Assembly: GCA_036583965.1 (NCBI GenBank)
Contig: JAZBQD010000027.1
Span: 20,821,001-20,885,000, forward strand
Direction: 5' to 3'
Origin: Prunella strophiata
Lineage: Eukaryota > Chordata > Aves > Passeriformes > Prunellidae
Length of the DNA: 64,000 nt
Shown here: piece by piece, positions 13,571-26,064 of the stretch
Layout of the letters: every line of letters starts with the position of its first letter
How positions within the stretch are numbered: position 1 is the stretch's first letter
The notes under the pieces: model-generated
Told to the model about the DNA's origin: nothing
Databases searched by the model: none
The model's input: the letters and a program-made list of their open reading frames with translations, nothing else
Made by a program: the position numbers and the translations under genes

Positions 13571-14134
13571 GCAGAATTAACAGCCTTGCTGATGAAGGGC
13601 AACTGCAGGAAACAAAAGGCAATAGCCTGGGAGGGGGAAGATCCCAGGGGCCTGAGCACCATTCAGAAATGCTCTTCAGGGCAACAGTTGACATGAAAGG
13701 TGGGGATTAATCACGGACTCAGAAAGCAGCATGACAAAAGATGCCGAAGCTTGGCAGGAGGGGTTTAGGGCGGGAGGGTTTTGCCAGGGGAAGCAGCGGT
13801 GCAGCGCAGGCACTGCCGGCAGCCTGGAGGGCGGGCAGACACGCAGGATGCAGTGGGGCACCCAGGGATCTCACAGGAGGGAGGGCACAGGGTGGGGACC
13901 AGGAGAGCCTCCTGCAGCCCTGCCGGCTGTGAGTTATCACTTCTGCTGAGGCACGGTGGCTCCCAGGCTGTGGTGGGAAAGCAATGCACAAGCAGGCTAG
14001 TGCTCAAGTATGGGGAATCATTCTCTTAACTATCACTTAGGTGACTCCCCAGTCACTGTGTAAGCAGCTATTTCTTATCAGAACACTATTCTGAAAGGGG
14101 TTTTCTCTATTTCCTCTCAATTTCAATGTAATTT

Positions 14135-14137
<3 letters not shown>

Positions 14138-14180
<43 letters not shown>

Positions 14181-14190
14181 AAAAAAAAAA
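14138..14190 (+). repeat. long poly-A run (A41) plus CC and A10
   Basis: Forty-one consecutive A, then CC, ten A, and CCACCACAG. This is the longest homopolymer in the window. Bird CR1 elements do not end in poly-A, so this is either expanded simple sequence or the tail of an unrecognised retrocopy. The exact length is likely unreliable. Confidence 0.95.
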
Positions 14191-15587
14191 CCACCACAGT
14201 GCTGAAGGCTTGATAGTCATTGCAGGAACAGTTGCTCTTTGCCCATCTATACTTTTAATACATTACCAATGAGTAAGGTCGAATCAGATTTACAATTAAG
14301 ATATTTGGTCATGCAATTAATGATGAAGATATCTGACATGTGTCAGTAGAGCAGCATGGTTCTTGTGAAGGCTGACAGGACTTCTACTTTTTACTTCAGT
14401 GGCAGCAGAGCCACCCTAATGGTGAGCAATTCAGAATTTTCTGCCTTAGAGCTTTTTTAATGCCATGAATAGCATGCTGTATCCTTGGTAGCATATCTTT
14501 GAGGCTATCTGTTGGCATGGCTTAATTATCCAGTATCAGCTTTCAACAATGAGCATATGAATTCTGACATGGCTGTTAGAAGTCTAACAGCTCTTTACCC
14601 AAAATGTACATGCATTCTCTGGAGTCCTTAGGCACAATTTTTCTTTTCCATCACAGCAAAATGTGACCTCTACTGGCATTAGCAGTGATATTGTAATTCA
14701 TAAGCCATCCCTAATTGGGGCTAAAAAGCATTGTAATGATGAGAAATACTTCCCTGAAAAAATAGATTCTGCTTGCTGAGGTACTGCCTGACAGCTTCAA
14801 CACTCAAGAATCAGAATGCTAAAGATATTCTGAGTCAAAGAAAGTTTATGGTAATAAAGAATAGCTGGTATATAGAGGGAGAAGTCCTTGTCTTAAGGGT
14901 GAAGCTAGAAGATTGACTTTGACTACATTTTCTTGTAGTCCTTCCATGCACCTTATTACAGGTCTCCTGCAACTGTGACAGAAGAACTGCTTTAGAACAA
15001 GCCTTCTCCCTGGCTGCAGTCCTGGACCTTACAGCAAATCCCAGTATTCCCAAAGACAGTCCTCTCCTCTGCTTACAATGAGAAAAACAGTACTGGTAGG
15101 AGCAGGCTACAGTGAAAACTGCTCTTCTAGAGAAAAGCTTCCTAATTCCATTATGATTTTCATTATGTTTCCATTTTAAAATGTCCAAACAATAAACTCA
15201 TAAAAATACATAATGAAAACAGTCAGACCATTAACTAAAGTCAAATGCAATGCCACTATAATAAAACTCACAGGTGCTCCTGTAATCAGCAAAGCAACAC
15301 AATTCTGATTAAATCAGGAAGAAGGGATTCTTTAAAATATTTTACTCCTGCTTCCAAATACATAGAAAATGTGGGTTTAATGTGGCAAGTTATGTTTCTT
15401 TATGTCATTATTTTCCTCAGCTGGATGCTGTGACAGCAGTCTGCATTTCACAAGGCATGGCTTCCAACCAGCAAAATCTACGCTCAACAGGAAATATGCT
15501 CCACTTAGTCCAAATGTTCTGAAGACATCAAACATATTTGTATAAACATGCTGTATCATAATTGAGAGGGTTGCTAGTACTTGGGAT

Positions 15588-15660
15588 TTAGACAGCACTT
15601 TACAGCTTCAAGGTGCTGTACAAACATTTAACTTATTTATTAATTTTCTAACTAGGGACA
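15588..15660 (+). mobile_element. possible ancient SINE-like fragment
   Basis: The stretch CAGCACTTTACAGCTTC, then AAGGTGCTGTACAAACATT, then TTATTAATTTTCTAACTAGG resembles the widespread ancient amniote repeat with the pattern 'caaagcgctttacaaacattaattaattctcacaac'. It is too short and eroded for a family name. Chance similarity is possible. Confidence 0.4.
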
Positions 15661-17575
15661 TAACCTAGATTTAGTTAGAAGAAAGCTGTGGATGAGAGGA
15701 GGCTGGGTAAACAGGTTTATCACACTTATGTAAAAGACCATACAGAGTCCTCTTAGAGGTGCTTCCTCACCAAAACAAAAAGATAAAACATCTCAAAAGC
15801 TTCTAATCCCTGACAGGGAAACTAACAGGCAGCTCTATGAAGGCTAGCTCAGACCACCAGGCTGAGGGTTTCAGAGGTATTTTTTACTGATCTCCCCATG
15901 CTCTCCTAGAGAAGAAAATATTATTTCCCTTGGATTCACTAGAGTATTGATGAACATTTTCAAAAACTTCTTTCTGTCACTTCCCCAGTCTATAAACTAG
16001 AGCACTGCAAACCAGTAGGTTCAGCCCTCCTGCTCTGGCTTCTGGGGTTTATTACCACACTCAGGTATATTTTCACAGGCTCAGGAGTTATGACCTAGAT
16101 TTACAAAAATATGTAGATTTGTAATTTCTATTAGCTGCTTAATATTAAGTGACATAAATAGCCTCAGTGCCCATCTCCAGAAGGGTTTTTGGTAAGAACC
16201 ATTTACTTCACAGCTGATTTTTGCCCAAATTACACAATTGCTCTGAGTCAAACAGGGTACAGCTAAAATCATCTGACCTCTATGGGTTTATGTTCTGACA
16301 ACAGAGGAGAGTGAAACTCTCTCATCTGATATAGGAGTGTCTCTGCAACTTATTACTCTTTCATTGGCACATAGTAAATTGAGCTCTGGCAATAGCAATG
16401 CTACTGGGAAATAAAGATAATTAAGAAACATAAAGCATGCCACTCTTCTTGAACCCAGTTGGAATCTTGGTTTTCTGTGTCTCTCATAGTAGGATTATGA
16501 GCCTGGTTTTAAGTTTGTATTCTCATAATTTTACATAATTGACCATTTGCAATCTTTTATAATCTAAAATGTCTAATAACTATGCACAGAAAGTGAGCCC
16601 TTTCCATAGTATTTATAAATATTTCATATGAACTGGAGTTAATACAATTTATTCATAATGCATGGGAGTCTGCAGTGGGTTTATAAAAATAATGTGTGTT
16701 AACATGCAGTCATGATTTAATAATCAGGGACTAATTTCTAAAATACATACAGAGAGTGGCTGGTTCCAGTAATTGGCAATAGGATCCAGAGGTGCAGATA
16801 TTGACAGATGGCTGAGCTATGGTTAACATACCATACAGGGGAGAACAAAGATGGCATTAACACAAACTTCATCCTATTCATTCCTTAATAATTTCACTAT
16901 CCACCACGACAAACCTGGAACAGCTTCTTCAGAAATCCCCAAGATTAATTCCATACTCCTGCTAACAACCATTGTGGTCAAGGATGACATCACATATATT
17001 ATGTAACCACAGTGCAGTAAGACCATCCAAGGACTCCCACCTGCTCAGGAAGCTACCAAGAAGCCATAAAGCTACATGAGCCACTAACCATCTATTAACT
17101 AAATGATTCAAAACTGTTAAAAGGAAAGTACTCTATCTGTTCCACAGTGAATGCATCTCTCACCTGATACACTGAGGTTGCTGAAGCAATTTCCACACCA
17201 CTTTGGAGATCTACACAGCAGATGGGAGTGAAGAAGCCTATCTGCAGAAGAAAACAAATGAAGTTATTTGATTGACTGGAGAACATGCACACAGCTGAAA
17301 TGGACCTTCTCATTTTGATCTGTGGTGAATAAAAGGATGCAGAAACAAGCAAGCAGATGCAGTTGATGGTGATAAGACCACAGGTGCAATGAGAGATCCA
17401 TACACAAGTTATTATAGAGAGCCCCCAAGGAAAGACAATAGGCTTTCCATGCTAATGTCATTATTGACACACAACTCAATTAATTTCCCATACTCTTTTA
17501 GCGGCCTGCATATGAAAGACTACAGAAAAACAATTTTTTGTGCTGCTAGATGTTCATTTCTTCATTTGAGGGAGG

Positions 17576-17581
17576 GGAGAG
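17576..17581. repeat. left target-site duplication of the solo LTR
   Basis: GGAGAG immediately before the TG of the LTR, repeated exactly after its CA at 17942-17947. Confidence 0.8.
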
Positions 17582-17620
17582 TGTCACAGCATACACCACA
17601 GTCCAGACAGCCAGAATGCA

Positions 17621-17745
17621 GTATCACCACACAATGTCAGAAAGCTTCACCCCATACACAGTAACACCAAACCACTTCAGAAGGCTTCAGGCTCTGCCCA
17701 AACAGAGTAACATCACACCACTTCAGAAGGCTGCAAACTCTGCCC
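17621..17745 (-). repeat. three imperfect tandem subrepeats inside the LTR
   Basis: Units at 17621-17660, 17661-17706 and 17707-17745 share GTAACACCACACCACTTCAG, then AAGGCTTCA and CTCTGCCC, with a period of about 40-46 bases. The two units to the right are the most alike. They lie between the TATA box and the 3' end of the LTR in its own orientation. Confidence 0.75.
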
Positions 17746-17764
17746 TTCTTGCTCTTTGTCCCAG

Positions 17765-17772
17765 CCTTTTAT
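17765..17772 (-). promoter_or_regulatory. TATA box of the LTR
   Basis: ATAAAAGG on the minus strand within GGGGGATAAAAGGCTGGG, a typical LTR core promoter. It sits about 170 bases from the upstream end of the element. Present activity is unknown. Confidence 0.6.
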
Positions 17773-17941
17773 CCCCCTCATGTTGATGCAGTGCACCTGT
17801 GAGCCCTCTGCTCCCTGTGGTGGTTGGTCAGTGCCCTGGGCACTCCATGGCTCATTGCTGTCACTGCTGCTCACAGCTGCACCCACTGGGGATGAGGCTG
17901 GCCCAGCCCCACTCCCAATCACCACAACCTGTGCACCTACA

Positions 17942-17947
17942 GGAGAG
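17942..17947. repeat. right target-site duplication of the solo LTR
   Basis: GGAGAG directly after the terminal CA, identical to 17576-17581. Confidence 0.8.
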
Positions 17948-20900
17948 GACCTAAACACACACAATTAACCCATGAGACCTCTACTGCAGTCATACACATG
18001 CTTCCTGCCTGCAGTTTCAGTTGCACATTATTAGATTAATCACACTTTCTATAATGCTATACTGACAAAATTACTCTAAATACATTTCTTCACTTTTTTT
18101 TTTTCACTATTCAGCATCAATAAAGTGTGAAATGTGTTAGAAAACAGTGCTTCTAATGGCTTTCTTTTAAAGTATATTTAAAGTATATTTCAGGTTCATG
18201 TCACAAAACGCTTATCTCAGACTGTTGGGCTGAGCAAAACAGGGCCTTAAAAAAAAATTAAAGACCAACCAAACAAAAACCCCAACAAAAACTAGTTCTG
18301 ATCCCTATTTAAAACACAATTTTAAAATAAGAATCCGAATGGAGTAAGCAGCTCTTTTAGGGCAGTTGAGCCAAGTTTCTCAGAAGTAAATGAGTGTTCA
18401 AGCAACAACTTATTACATGACATGTCTTTAAATATTTCAATTTCCTATTGTAAAAGACTGTGTTATCTGTTTGGTAAGATAACCTACATATTTATTTACA
18501 AGAGAATGTAATTACAAAGACAAAAGAACCCTTAAGAACTAATATGAAATTATTCCCCTAAGTAAAGTTACTTTCAAGCTTTAGCACCTGCAGTTATAAG
18601 TTGTATTGCCTCAGCTCTCCTATGACTATTTATTTAGCACACCCTTCCTGCTGATTCCCTGCCCCATTTTGCCTGCTGGAGGTGCCCATTATGGAATGTT
18701 TCAGCAGGGCCACTGCAGACTCCAATCAGAGCAGCATATTTATATTTCCTGTAAAAATACTGCTTAGCTCCATGCCACTGAATAGATACAAAGAATAATA
18801 TATTATGCCACTCCATAAAAAATGTATTTTTTAAAAGTTGCAATATATACTAGTTGAGCACACAATGTTTTTCATTTTGGATAGAATTTGTGATTTCAGA
18901 CAACAGGTGAAGCATATGAAAAATGAGAACATGTATTTTATTTTATGCTTTCACATAAGTCAGAAGGATATACATGGCCAATACTTCAAGTGACAGCTGT
19001 AGCTGTTATTAATTCTGATTGATCTGTGTGAAATGCTGGGCAGGACTGGAAGGCAGCAGCAGATTCCCCATTGAGACAGATGCTAATGTCAAAACATGCT
19101 CTCCCAGCTCTCAGTCCCTGAGAACCCAGCCCCAGATCTGCTGAAATCCAAGCGCCTGAGAGGGAAGATGGTCCAAAGGACACCTGGCAGGCAACTTTGA
19201 AAGAGCCAGATCTGAACCCTGCACCCACTGAAAGCAGTCGTAACTTCACCATCAACTATAACATGGATGCTAGACACAGTCCCTTAGCATTTAACTTCTG
19301 ATTTTGGAAACTTTTCTTTCTTTCAATCCTTTTTATGTGTTTGTGAATCATCCTGAAAAATATTAATTCTGTTAAAATATTTGCTTTCAGAGAACCTTTG
19401 TAGTTTCTCTTTTATCAGCAGACCACATCCATTGCCCAGCTTTCCTCTCTTAACAATCCCCAGGTTCTGCTTAATCCAGTTTTGCTTTTCTGAAATTACT
19501 TGTCTGTTGTTCATAGCTCTTTTTAAACTCTGCTTTAAACGTGAAACCTCCAGGTTCACATCTTTTTTTCTCTGTACATGCCTTTTTGGAGCATAATACA
19601 GTGAGTTCCCATCCTTTCAGGTCTTGAAATCAGTCCTTGGATCCCTCAAAATGTCCAAGCTCAGAGGAGGGGAGGGCATGTGTGATGTTTAATATAATGT
19701 CTTTTCAGTGCATGAAGGAAATGAGGGACAAGAGACTAGGAAAAAGAAAACTTACCCTCAGGAACTTTACTTTTAAAAGCCCTCAAGAAACAGGCCTCTG
19801 AGAACAAACACAAGAAGCCTGCAGAGGTGCACTGCACTGCAGCCTGAGCTCACAAGCCTGGCACAGGTCTGGTCTTCTCCTGCTCTTATTCATGCCCATG
19901 GCCAAACTCCTGCAGCCGTTGCTCTACAGCCTTCTCTGCTCCCCTGCTCCTGCAAAGAATGACCCCTGTCCTGAGGGAGGAGGCAGGGCTGAGCCCCAGA
20001 CTGCTCTCCCTCCCTCCCCAGCCACAGATGCCTGGGGCCAGCACAGCCCCAGCACTGTCCCCAGCCTGCTGTCACACACAGCACACGCTGCCCTGGAGTG
20101 TCAATGATCCCTACACTATCGCTGCACCTGGGACAAACATTTGCCCTCCTGCTCATTTTTTTTCTCCCACCTCAGGTGAAAGCCCTATCAGTGCATGGAA
20201 AGCAGAGCTCCCCAAGATGTCTGAGCATCTGCAGCAGCCTGGGTAATCAGTATATCCTACTCAGGTAAACTAGTAAATTTTTAGCATAAGAGGATACAAT
20301 CATAATGATGTATATGAGAATAAATTTGTAAATATTACTGATCAAACTTCAGATCAATAGATGTTTTACATACCAGAGTAAACATATAAACTCCAACTGC
20401 CAACCTGAGCTTTTAATCATTTTATTCATTTGTGGATTCATTCATCTTTCTATAATCTGATGTATTGGTCTAGTTCTCCAACATAAAAACCATTATTGCA
20501 GCAAATGTCACCATTTTAATTTGTAACCAGTGTCCCAGAATTTTTCATGAATTAATTGGACAGTCTTGCACATTAAATATAGTAATAAATGTCTTGCAAT
20601 GCAGGTGAAATTTAAATTTAAAATATAACTAAATGGTGAATATCCTGATATTTATGTTTAGTAAGTACACAAGTCTGCTAGAGAAAGAAAGAAACTAACA
20701 TCATCTTGGCCCTGACACCCTCTCTACAGTACTGCAAGGCTGAAGGCATTGTACATCTGTGTGAAAAAGACAAGGAAATAAAGCCAGGACTTCTCTCAAA
20801 TGCAGTTTGGAAGAGCCATCCTGGGGCTGGAGAGGCTGCACCCAGGGGCTCTCTCCCCTGCAGCCCACCCCAAGCCATCAGACTGCCCACTGGGTTCTCA

Positions 20901-23900
20901 TTTAACTCAGATCTTACAGGGATGGTGAACCCTTGCCCATCTAATCCCCTCACCTAGGGAGCCAAGGGTGCCTTCCTCAGCCAGCACCTACTTTTCTGTG
21001 TCTGAAGCACTACAAGTTAAATTCCAACTCTGGTACACAACAGTTAGACTCTTTTTTTTGGCAGAAGAGCCAGCTGTATGCCAGAAAGACTTAGACATCT
21101 TTCAAGAATACTAAAGCACTCACATCATGCAAAACATTGCAAGGACAAAGTGTCACCATCTGAATTCACATGAGAAATACTTCAAATCCAGAACAATTTA
21201 TAGCTTTGCTTTTACATGTAAGCAGATGAACTGTTGTTAGCATGGACTTGTAGTATAACACAGCTTCCTCCGGAAAGTCAAGATTTTATTTTTGGAGTAA
21301 AAACCAAAACACTAATTTTTAGAAGTGCACATGGGCATAGAATCTTTAAAAAGAGACTAAATAGTGGAGCACCTTTTAATTGTATTCCCTCCCCAACACC
21401 ATAATAAATAAGACAGCACTTTGAAAGGGTTTGTGTAAGTTATACAGCTAAATTTTCACACACAAAGAAAAAAATAAAACTGTTAATGGAAGTTCTTTCC
21501 AATATCCTGTTATATTGACCATAAATACAAGTATCAGACACATCAATCATTAATTCCTATTGAAAAATGCTGAAGGAAACTTCAGAAATTAAAGTACTAA
21601 TCTCATCTACCAATTTGTGTAGAAAACCAGTGTTTTGAGCTACAAAAATATCTATATTATTATTTACATATTTCTGATATGTAAGTATTCTAATTGTATT
21701 TCAATTTGCTAAAATCTGTTTTGATGTGTAGACCCTATGCTGCAACCTAATAAAGCATTTGAACTTACCATACTCTTATCAAGAGATTCAGTTTTTTCAA
21801 TAAATGAAATGGCCTTCCCTAAAACTCATTACAAGTAAGCTGTTAATTTGTAACTGCAGAAAGCTGGTGACAATTACAAAAGGCTCTTGAAGTTACTGTT
21901 TTGCAGTAATACAGCAACATAACCATTTTCATAGCAAATCCAGTCAAACATTTAATGTTTACATCATTGTAAACTTGAAAACATAATTGGTGATCTATCC
22001 AGTTACCTAGAACAGTTGGATAGTGCTGCCCTTCACTGGTTCATAATGGTATACCACAAATCAAAACTAATGGCTACCTGACAAAACTCTGGCTTAGCTG
22101 CATGAAAACAGAGTTTTCCCTACTCCTCCCTCCAGGACTTCCACATACCTATCAAATGAACACCCAAAACTGCCTCTTCATTATCCAAGTTTTCAAGCAA
22201 TAAATGCTTTTATACTCTTATTTATGCCTTTCACTGGGAGGGATAAGACAGCTGCCAATTTTATCCCTGCCCATTGTTCTTGCATTTTATCCCATGTCAG
22301 AGCACTACTGTAATCCCCTCCTCAGTGTTAAATTATTCTTTTCCTCCATGAAAGAAATGCCTCAATAATAGAATAATGAACATATTTGCTGGAATGTTTC
22401 TATTCAATGTTAAAATACTGGACAGATTAAAAGTGGTACTAAATAATGTCTGTATTTCTGTAGGAACAGGTGGGATCAGGTAAATAACCAGTAGCTCTCA
22501 ACACGTGCATTTTGCCCTGCAGAGGGAACAGAATATAACTGGTTGAGCAAATGTAATAGTCACCTATGTCCAAACATTAAGTTTCACCTGGGAACTGAAT
22601 TTAGATTAGTTGGTTGTTTCAGCTAGTTGCCATATATGTATATGAGACCTATGCATCTTTTAAAAGTGATTTTTCCAAAAGAAATACATTTAGGATAGTA
22701 TTAGCAGCTAGAAGGTGTCTGATGACAGATGACTGCTAATTACTGTATGTATTCTATGCAGCAAGTCCAACCTTAGATGCATAACTGAGATGAGAGCAGT
22801 GCTCATTTCTGTACACAAACATAAGCAGTAGTCCCTGACTCCAAGTCCTGACAAGTCTGTCTGCTAAAAAAAGCCCAAATACAAGAAATATTTTCAAAAT
22901 ATAGAATCAAAAGATAGAACCTCCATTTCAAAAACAGGCTCAATATTTTTTGACAAATAATCTATTCCTATTCATAATATATTGTGTTTACTACTATGTT
23001 TGAAAAATGGCTGAATCTTGCATTGGTGGTGGCCATTTCTAGAGAACATTTCATTTTTAAAAGCCTTTTTGGAAGTGCAAAAAAACCTTGCTATGCACAA
23101 TTTGAATCAATTGTATTGACAGCTGTACCCTATGATCACCCATGCAGGTAAGCAAGCTCCTCCAGAAATCAGTTCAGTCACAGCAATGGAAGCCTCTGTG
23201 AAGCTCTGCATGACTCTGTGTTTCCAAAAGAGTGTCCAGAATTTCCAGAAAAAGTGCCCAAACAAAAGGTGAAGTGAGCAGAGAAAAATTCAGAAAACAG
23301 GGAATTCTGAAAACTTTCCTCCAAAGCACCTTGGACAACACCATTTAGTGAGTTTGTTGCTGTAAAGATGGCTGAGTCATCCTAGCCCAGTTACTCCACA
23401 CTCACGCTTCCTAGGGCACCTTATTTTCATTTGATTAATAAGTATTGGCTCATGAACAGCAACTGGACTTTTATGATCTTTGTCTTCTACAGAATGCATA
23501 ATGATAGCATGAAATGCTTCAAATAAATCTCTTTCATCTCTTATTTCATGGTGGAATATTAAGGTTTACTTTTTCTAGAAGGTTTGACAAATTTCTGAGG
23601 ACCCTTACTTACATCACCCCCACTACTAACCACAACCAATGAACTGTCAACAATTACAAGAGTTAATGGCTGGAATAGTACAAATAAAAGCAAAACAAGC
23701 ACATAAATAAAAGGTCTTTACAAAACAGCCTAATAGAACATCTCATGTTTGGTGCAAGCGCATCACTAGCTTTCCCAGAAGGTCAGCTCAGCCTACCCTA
23801 GATGGTTATTTCCTCTGCACTTTAGCAAGCCACAGTTCCACGTGGTTTCCCTGAAAATGACACAAACCACATTGCACCTCCTACCAGAAATCAGTGCCTA

Positions 23901-25697
23901 AACTACCATCTAATTTGTTAGCCAGGGTTCCTGAGCACAGCCACAGCTTGCAGCCAGCGGCTGCTGCCGGCTGTGCTCACACCGTGAGGAAGAGCAGTCA
24001 CACTGTGAGGAAGAGCAGCCACAGCGGAACCGAGAGCAGCCGCACCCCCGGCTGCCAGGTGGGACAGCCATTAGCGGCAAGACAGCCCCGAGGCTTTGTC
24101 AGAAGGGTTCTCAGCTGCTGCTGGTTTCTAGGAAGTGATGAAACCTAAAAATACCGGACTCTGGAGGGAGGAATCAATCAGTGAGAAGGGTGTACCTCTG
24201 TCTGCTACCCTGCACCACTCCAGTGTCTTGTTCTGCACAGCATCGAGCCATTCCCTGTCCAGCTGCAGCTTTGACCCCAAGTTGGTCATTTGCTTCTTTT
24301 CACTGCAGAAAAGGACTGATACTCTCAATATCTGATCTTTCCTCCATTGCCAGGATTTTCTACATTTCTGTCTGTACTTTGCTAAGGCTACAGCTGCAAA
24401 GACTTTTTTATTAGTCATGTTCCTTTTTAAAATAATTATCAAGTATTTTCCTTTTTTTTAAGTGTGAAGTATTTGTTAATTGCAAAGGAAAACATTTAAT
24501 TTAATGACATATCTGTTCACAAAACAAAAAATACAGTGATTGAAAACAGAATGTATGCTGCCACTTTGTGAGAGTCATTTACAGCACAGAAAGACCACTT
24601 TGGCAGATACATTTATGTCTATACAAGATTAGATTTTGCATTTATTATGTGCATGTGGCATATTATTAATTATTAACACCAAAAATAAATGTTTATGTTT
24701 GCAGAAAAACAAGCTGCTAAATTCTGAAAAAATATTGTTGAGGATTTACACATTGTGTCATGTATGTTATGTAAATGGGAACAGCAGAGATTCAGTATTT
24801 ATTATTAGAACAAAACATTTTTCATTCTGCAAGTGGAAATCCAGGCAGTAATTTACATGCATCTCTGAATCAACAAGTACAATACCTAAGAACAACACTT
24901 TGTATAAAAAATAACTGACTTTGCCTTCTCACGGAGGGCACATCTCATGGAAATTCTTTGCCTGCATTCCCTGGGGAACTGCATGGGAATTACAAACACA
25001 CTGTTCCCAGGAGACCTGAAATGGTCCCTTTTCTACCCTAGACCTGAGGAAAGAGTAATGGGGTCCCACAGCCTGCTAGCAGGAAACAGTCCCAGCCAAA
25101 TGAAAAAGACTGCTGTTGAGGTACTCCTCCCAGATTTCATACCTACCCTAATTCAAGATTTCAGACCCCAATGTCCTGTTCAGAGAAGCTCTCAGCCCTG
25201 AAACATCATTGGGAAAGATCTCCTTACCCTCTAAGGAGAAAAAGTCATTATCAAGCTGTATGGAAATGGAGGCAGGAGTAGGATGACTCGCATATCTCTT
25301 GATGTAGTGCTCATCAGTGTAACATCATACTCCCAGCTGGCTGCCCAGATCACCTTACTCAGGGGCGTGCCTCTGCACGCCTTCCCCATTAGGACTTCCC
25401 AGGCCTGCTGAGCTGGGGCTGCTGGTGCAGAGTGCTGTGATGGAGGCTGTGGTCCAGACAAGGCACCTGTAGCCAGCATTTTTTGTTCTGTCACCCAGCC
25501 TGCTCAGAGAAAGCCTCTCACAAACTGTACTGCCATGGAGGTTTCAGAGCAAGGGGTGACATTTTTTTCAGTAGCCTCCCTGTTCCCTGCCCTTGAGCTG
25601 TGCTGAAGCTCGAGCAGTGTCAAAACACTACATAGGGATGTCTGTGTATTCACTGCTTCACTGAACAGAGGTCAGGATTTTGTCCCCTGCCTCTACA
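17948..25697. other. upstream flank, no supported gene
   Basis: AT-rich non-coding sequence, notably AT-rich and ORF-poor between 21000 and 23850. GC-richer patches at 19840-20150 and 23930-24110 hold no recognisable protein. A short 21-bp tandem repeat lies at 23978. I see no exon and no further element I can name. Confidence 0.55.
23978..24040 (+). repeat. three-copy 21-bp tandem repeat
   Basis: Units CACACCGTGAGGAAGAGCAGT, its near-identical successor and a more diverged third unit ending CGAGAGCAGC, each 21 bases. The repeat sits in a small GC-rich islet. The unit length is a multiple of three and one frame stays open (repeating His-Thr-Val-Arg-Lys-Ser-Ser), but nothing else supports coding. 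Confidence 0.85.
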
Positions 25698-26064
25698 AAT
25701 CATAGAATCATTCAATGTCCTGACTTGGTTTCTAGTTCCAATCCTCCTGACGTGGGCAGGAACACACCATCCACTAAAACAGGTTGCTCAAAGCCCCATC
25801 CAATTCCTCCTTGAACACTTCCAGGAAGGGGGTATCTACCACATCTTTGGGCCACCTGTTCCAGAGCCTCAAAAGATTTCTTCCTAATACCTAATTTTAT
25901 AATATCTGCTTTCAGTTTAAAGCCGTTTCCCATTTTCATATGACTATATACCCTTGCAAAAAAACCTCTCTTCAGCTCTCTTGCTGTTGGCCTCCTTTAG
26001 GTTACTGGAAGGTGCTATAAGATCTCTCCAGAACATTCTCTTCTCCAGGTTGAACAACTCTAAT
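25698..26064 (-). mobile_element. CR1 LINE 3' fragment, antisense
   Basis: The + strand starts AATCATAGAATCATTCAATG, the complement of the CR1 3' octamer tail. It continues with the known antisense order: CCTTGAACACTTCCAGGAAGG, CACCTGTTCCAGAGCC, TTTCTTCCTAATACC, CCTCTCTTCAGCTCTC, TTCTCTTCTCCAGGTTGAACAAC. It is 5'-truncated. The 5' end (right side) is approximate. Confidence 0.92.

Larger units (their letters stand above)
11631..17575. other. upstream flank, no supported gene
   Basis: AT-rich non-coding sequence. It holds A20 at 12765, a GAAA microsatellite at 13534, a GC-rich islet at about 13736-13950 and A41 at 14138. A possible eroded SINE lies at 15588. The open frames on both strands of the GC islet mirror each other and look like composition effects. 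Confidence 0.55.
17582..17941 (-). mobile_element. solo LTR, class II (ERVK-like) endogenous retrovirus
   Basis: A 360-bp segment starting TGTCACAGC and ending CACCTACA on the + strand, so it has the TG...CA ends typical of retroviral LTRs. It is flanked by an exact 6-bp duplication (GGAGAG), the length typical of ERVK integrations. Orientation is inferred to be minus because the reverse strand carries a TATA box, GGATAAAAGGCTGGG, mid-element, followed downstream by a repeat-bearing R/U5 part. No internal gag, pol or env sequence flanks it, which fits LTR-LTR recombination leaving a solo LTR. I do not see a canonical AATAAA. The subfamily is unknown. Confidence 0.78.
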
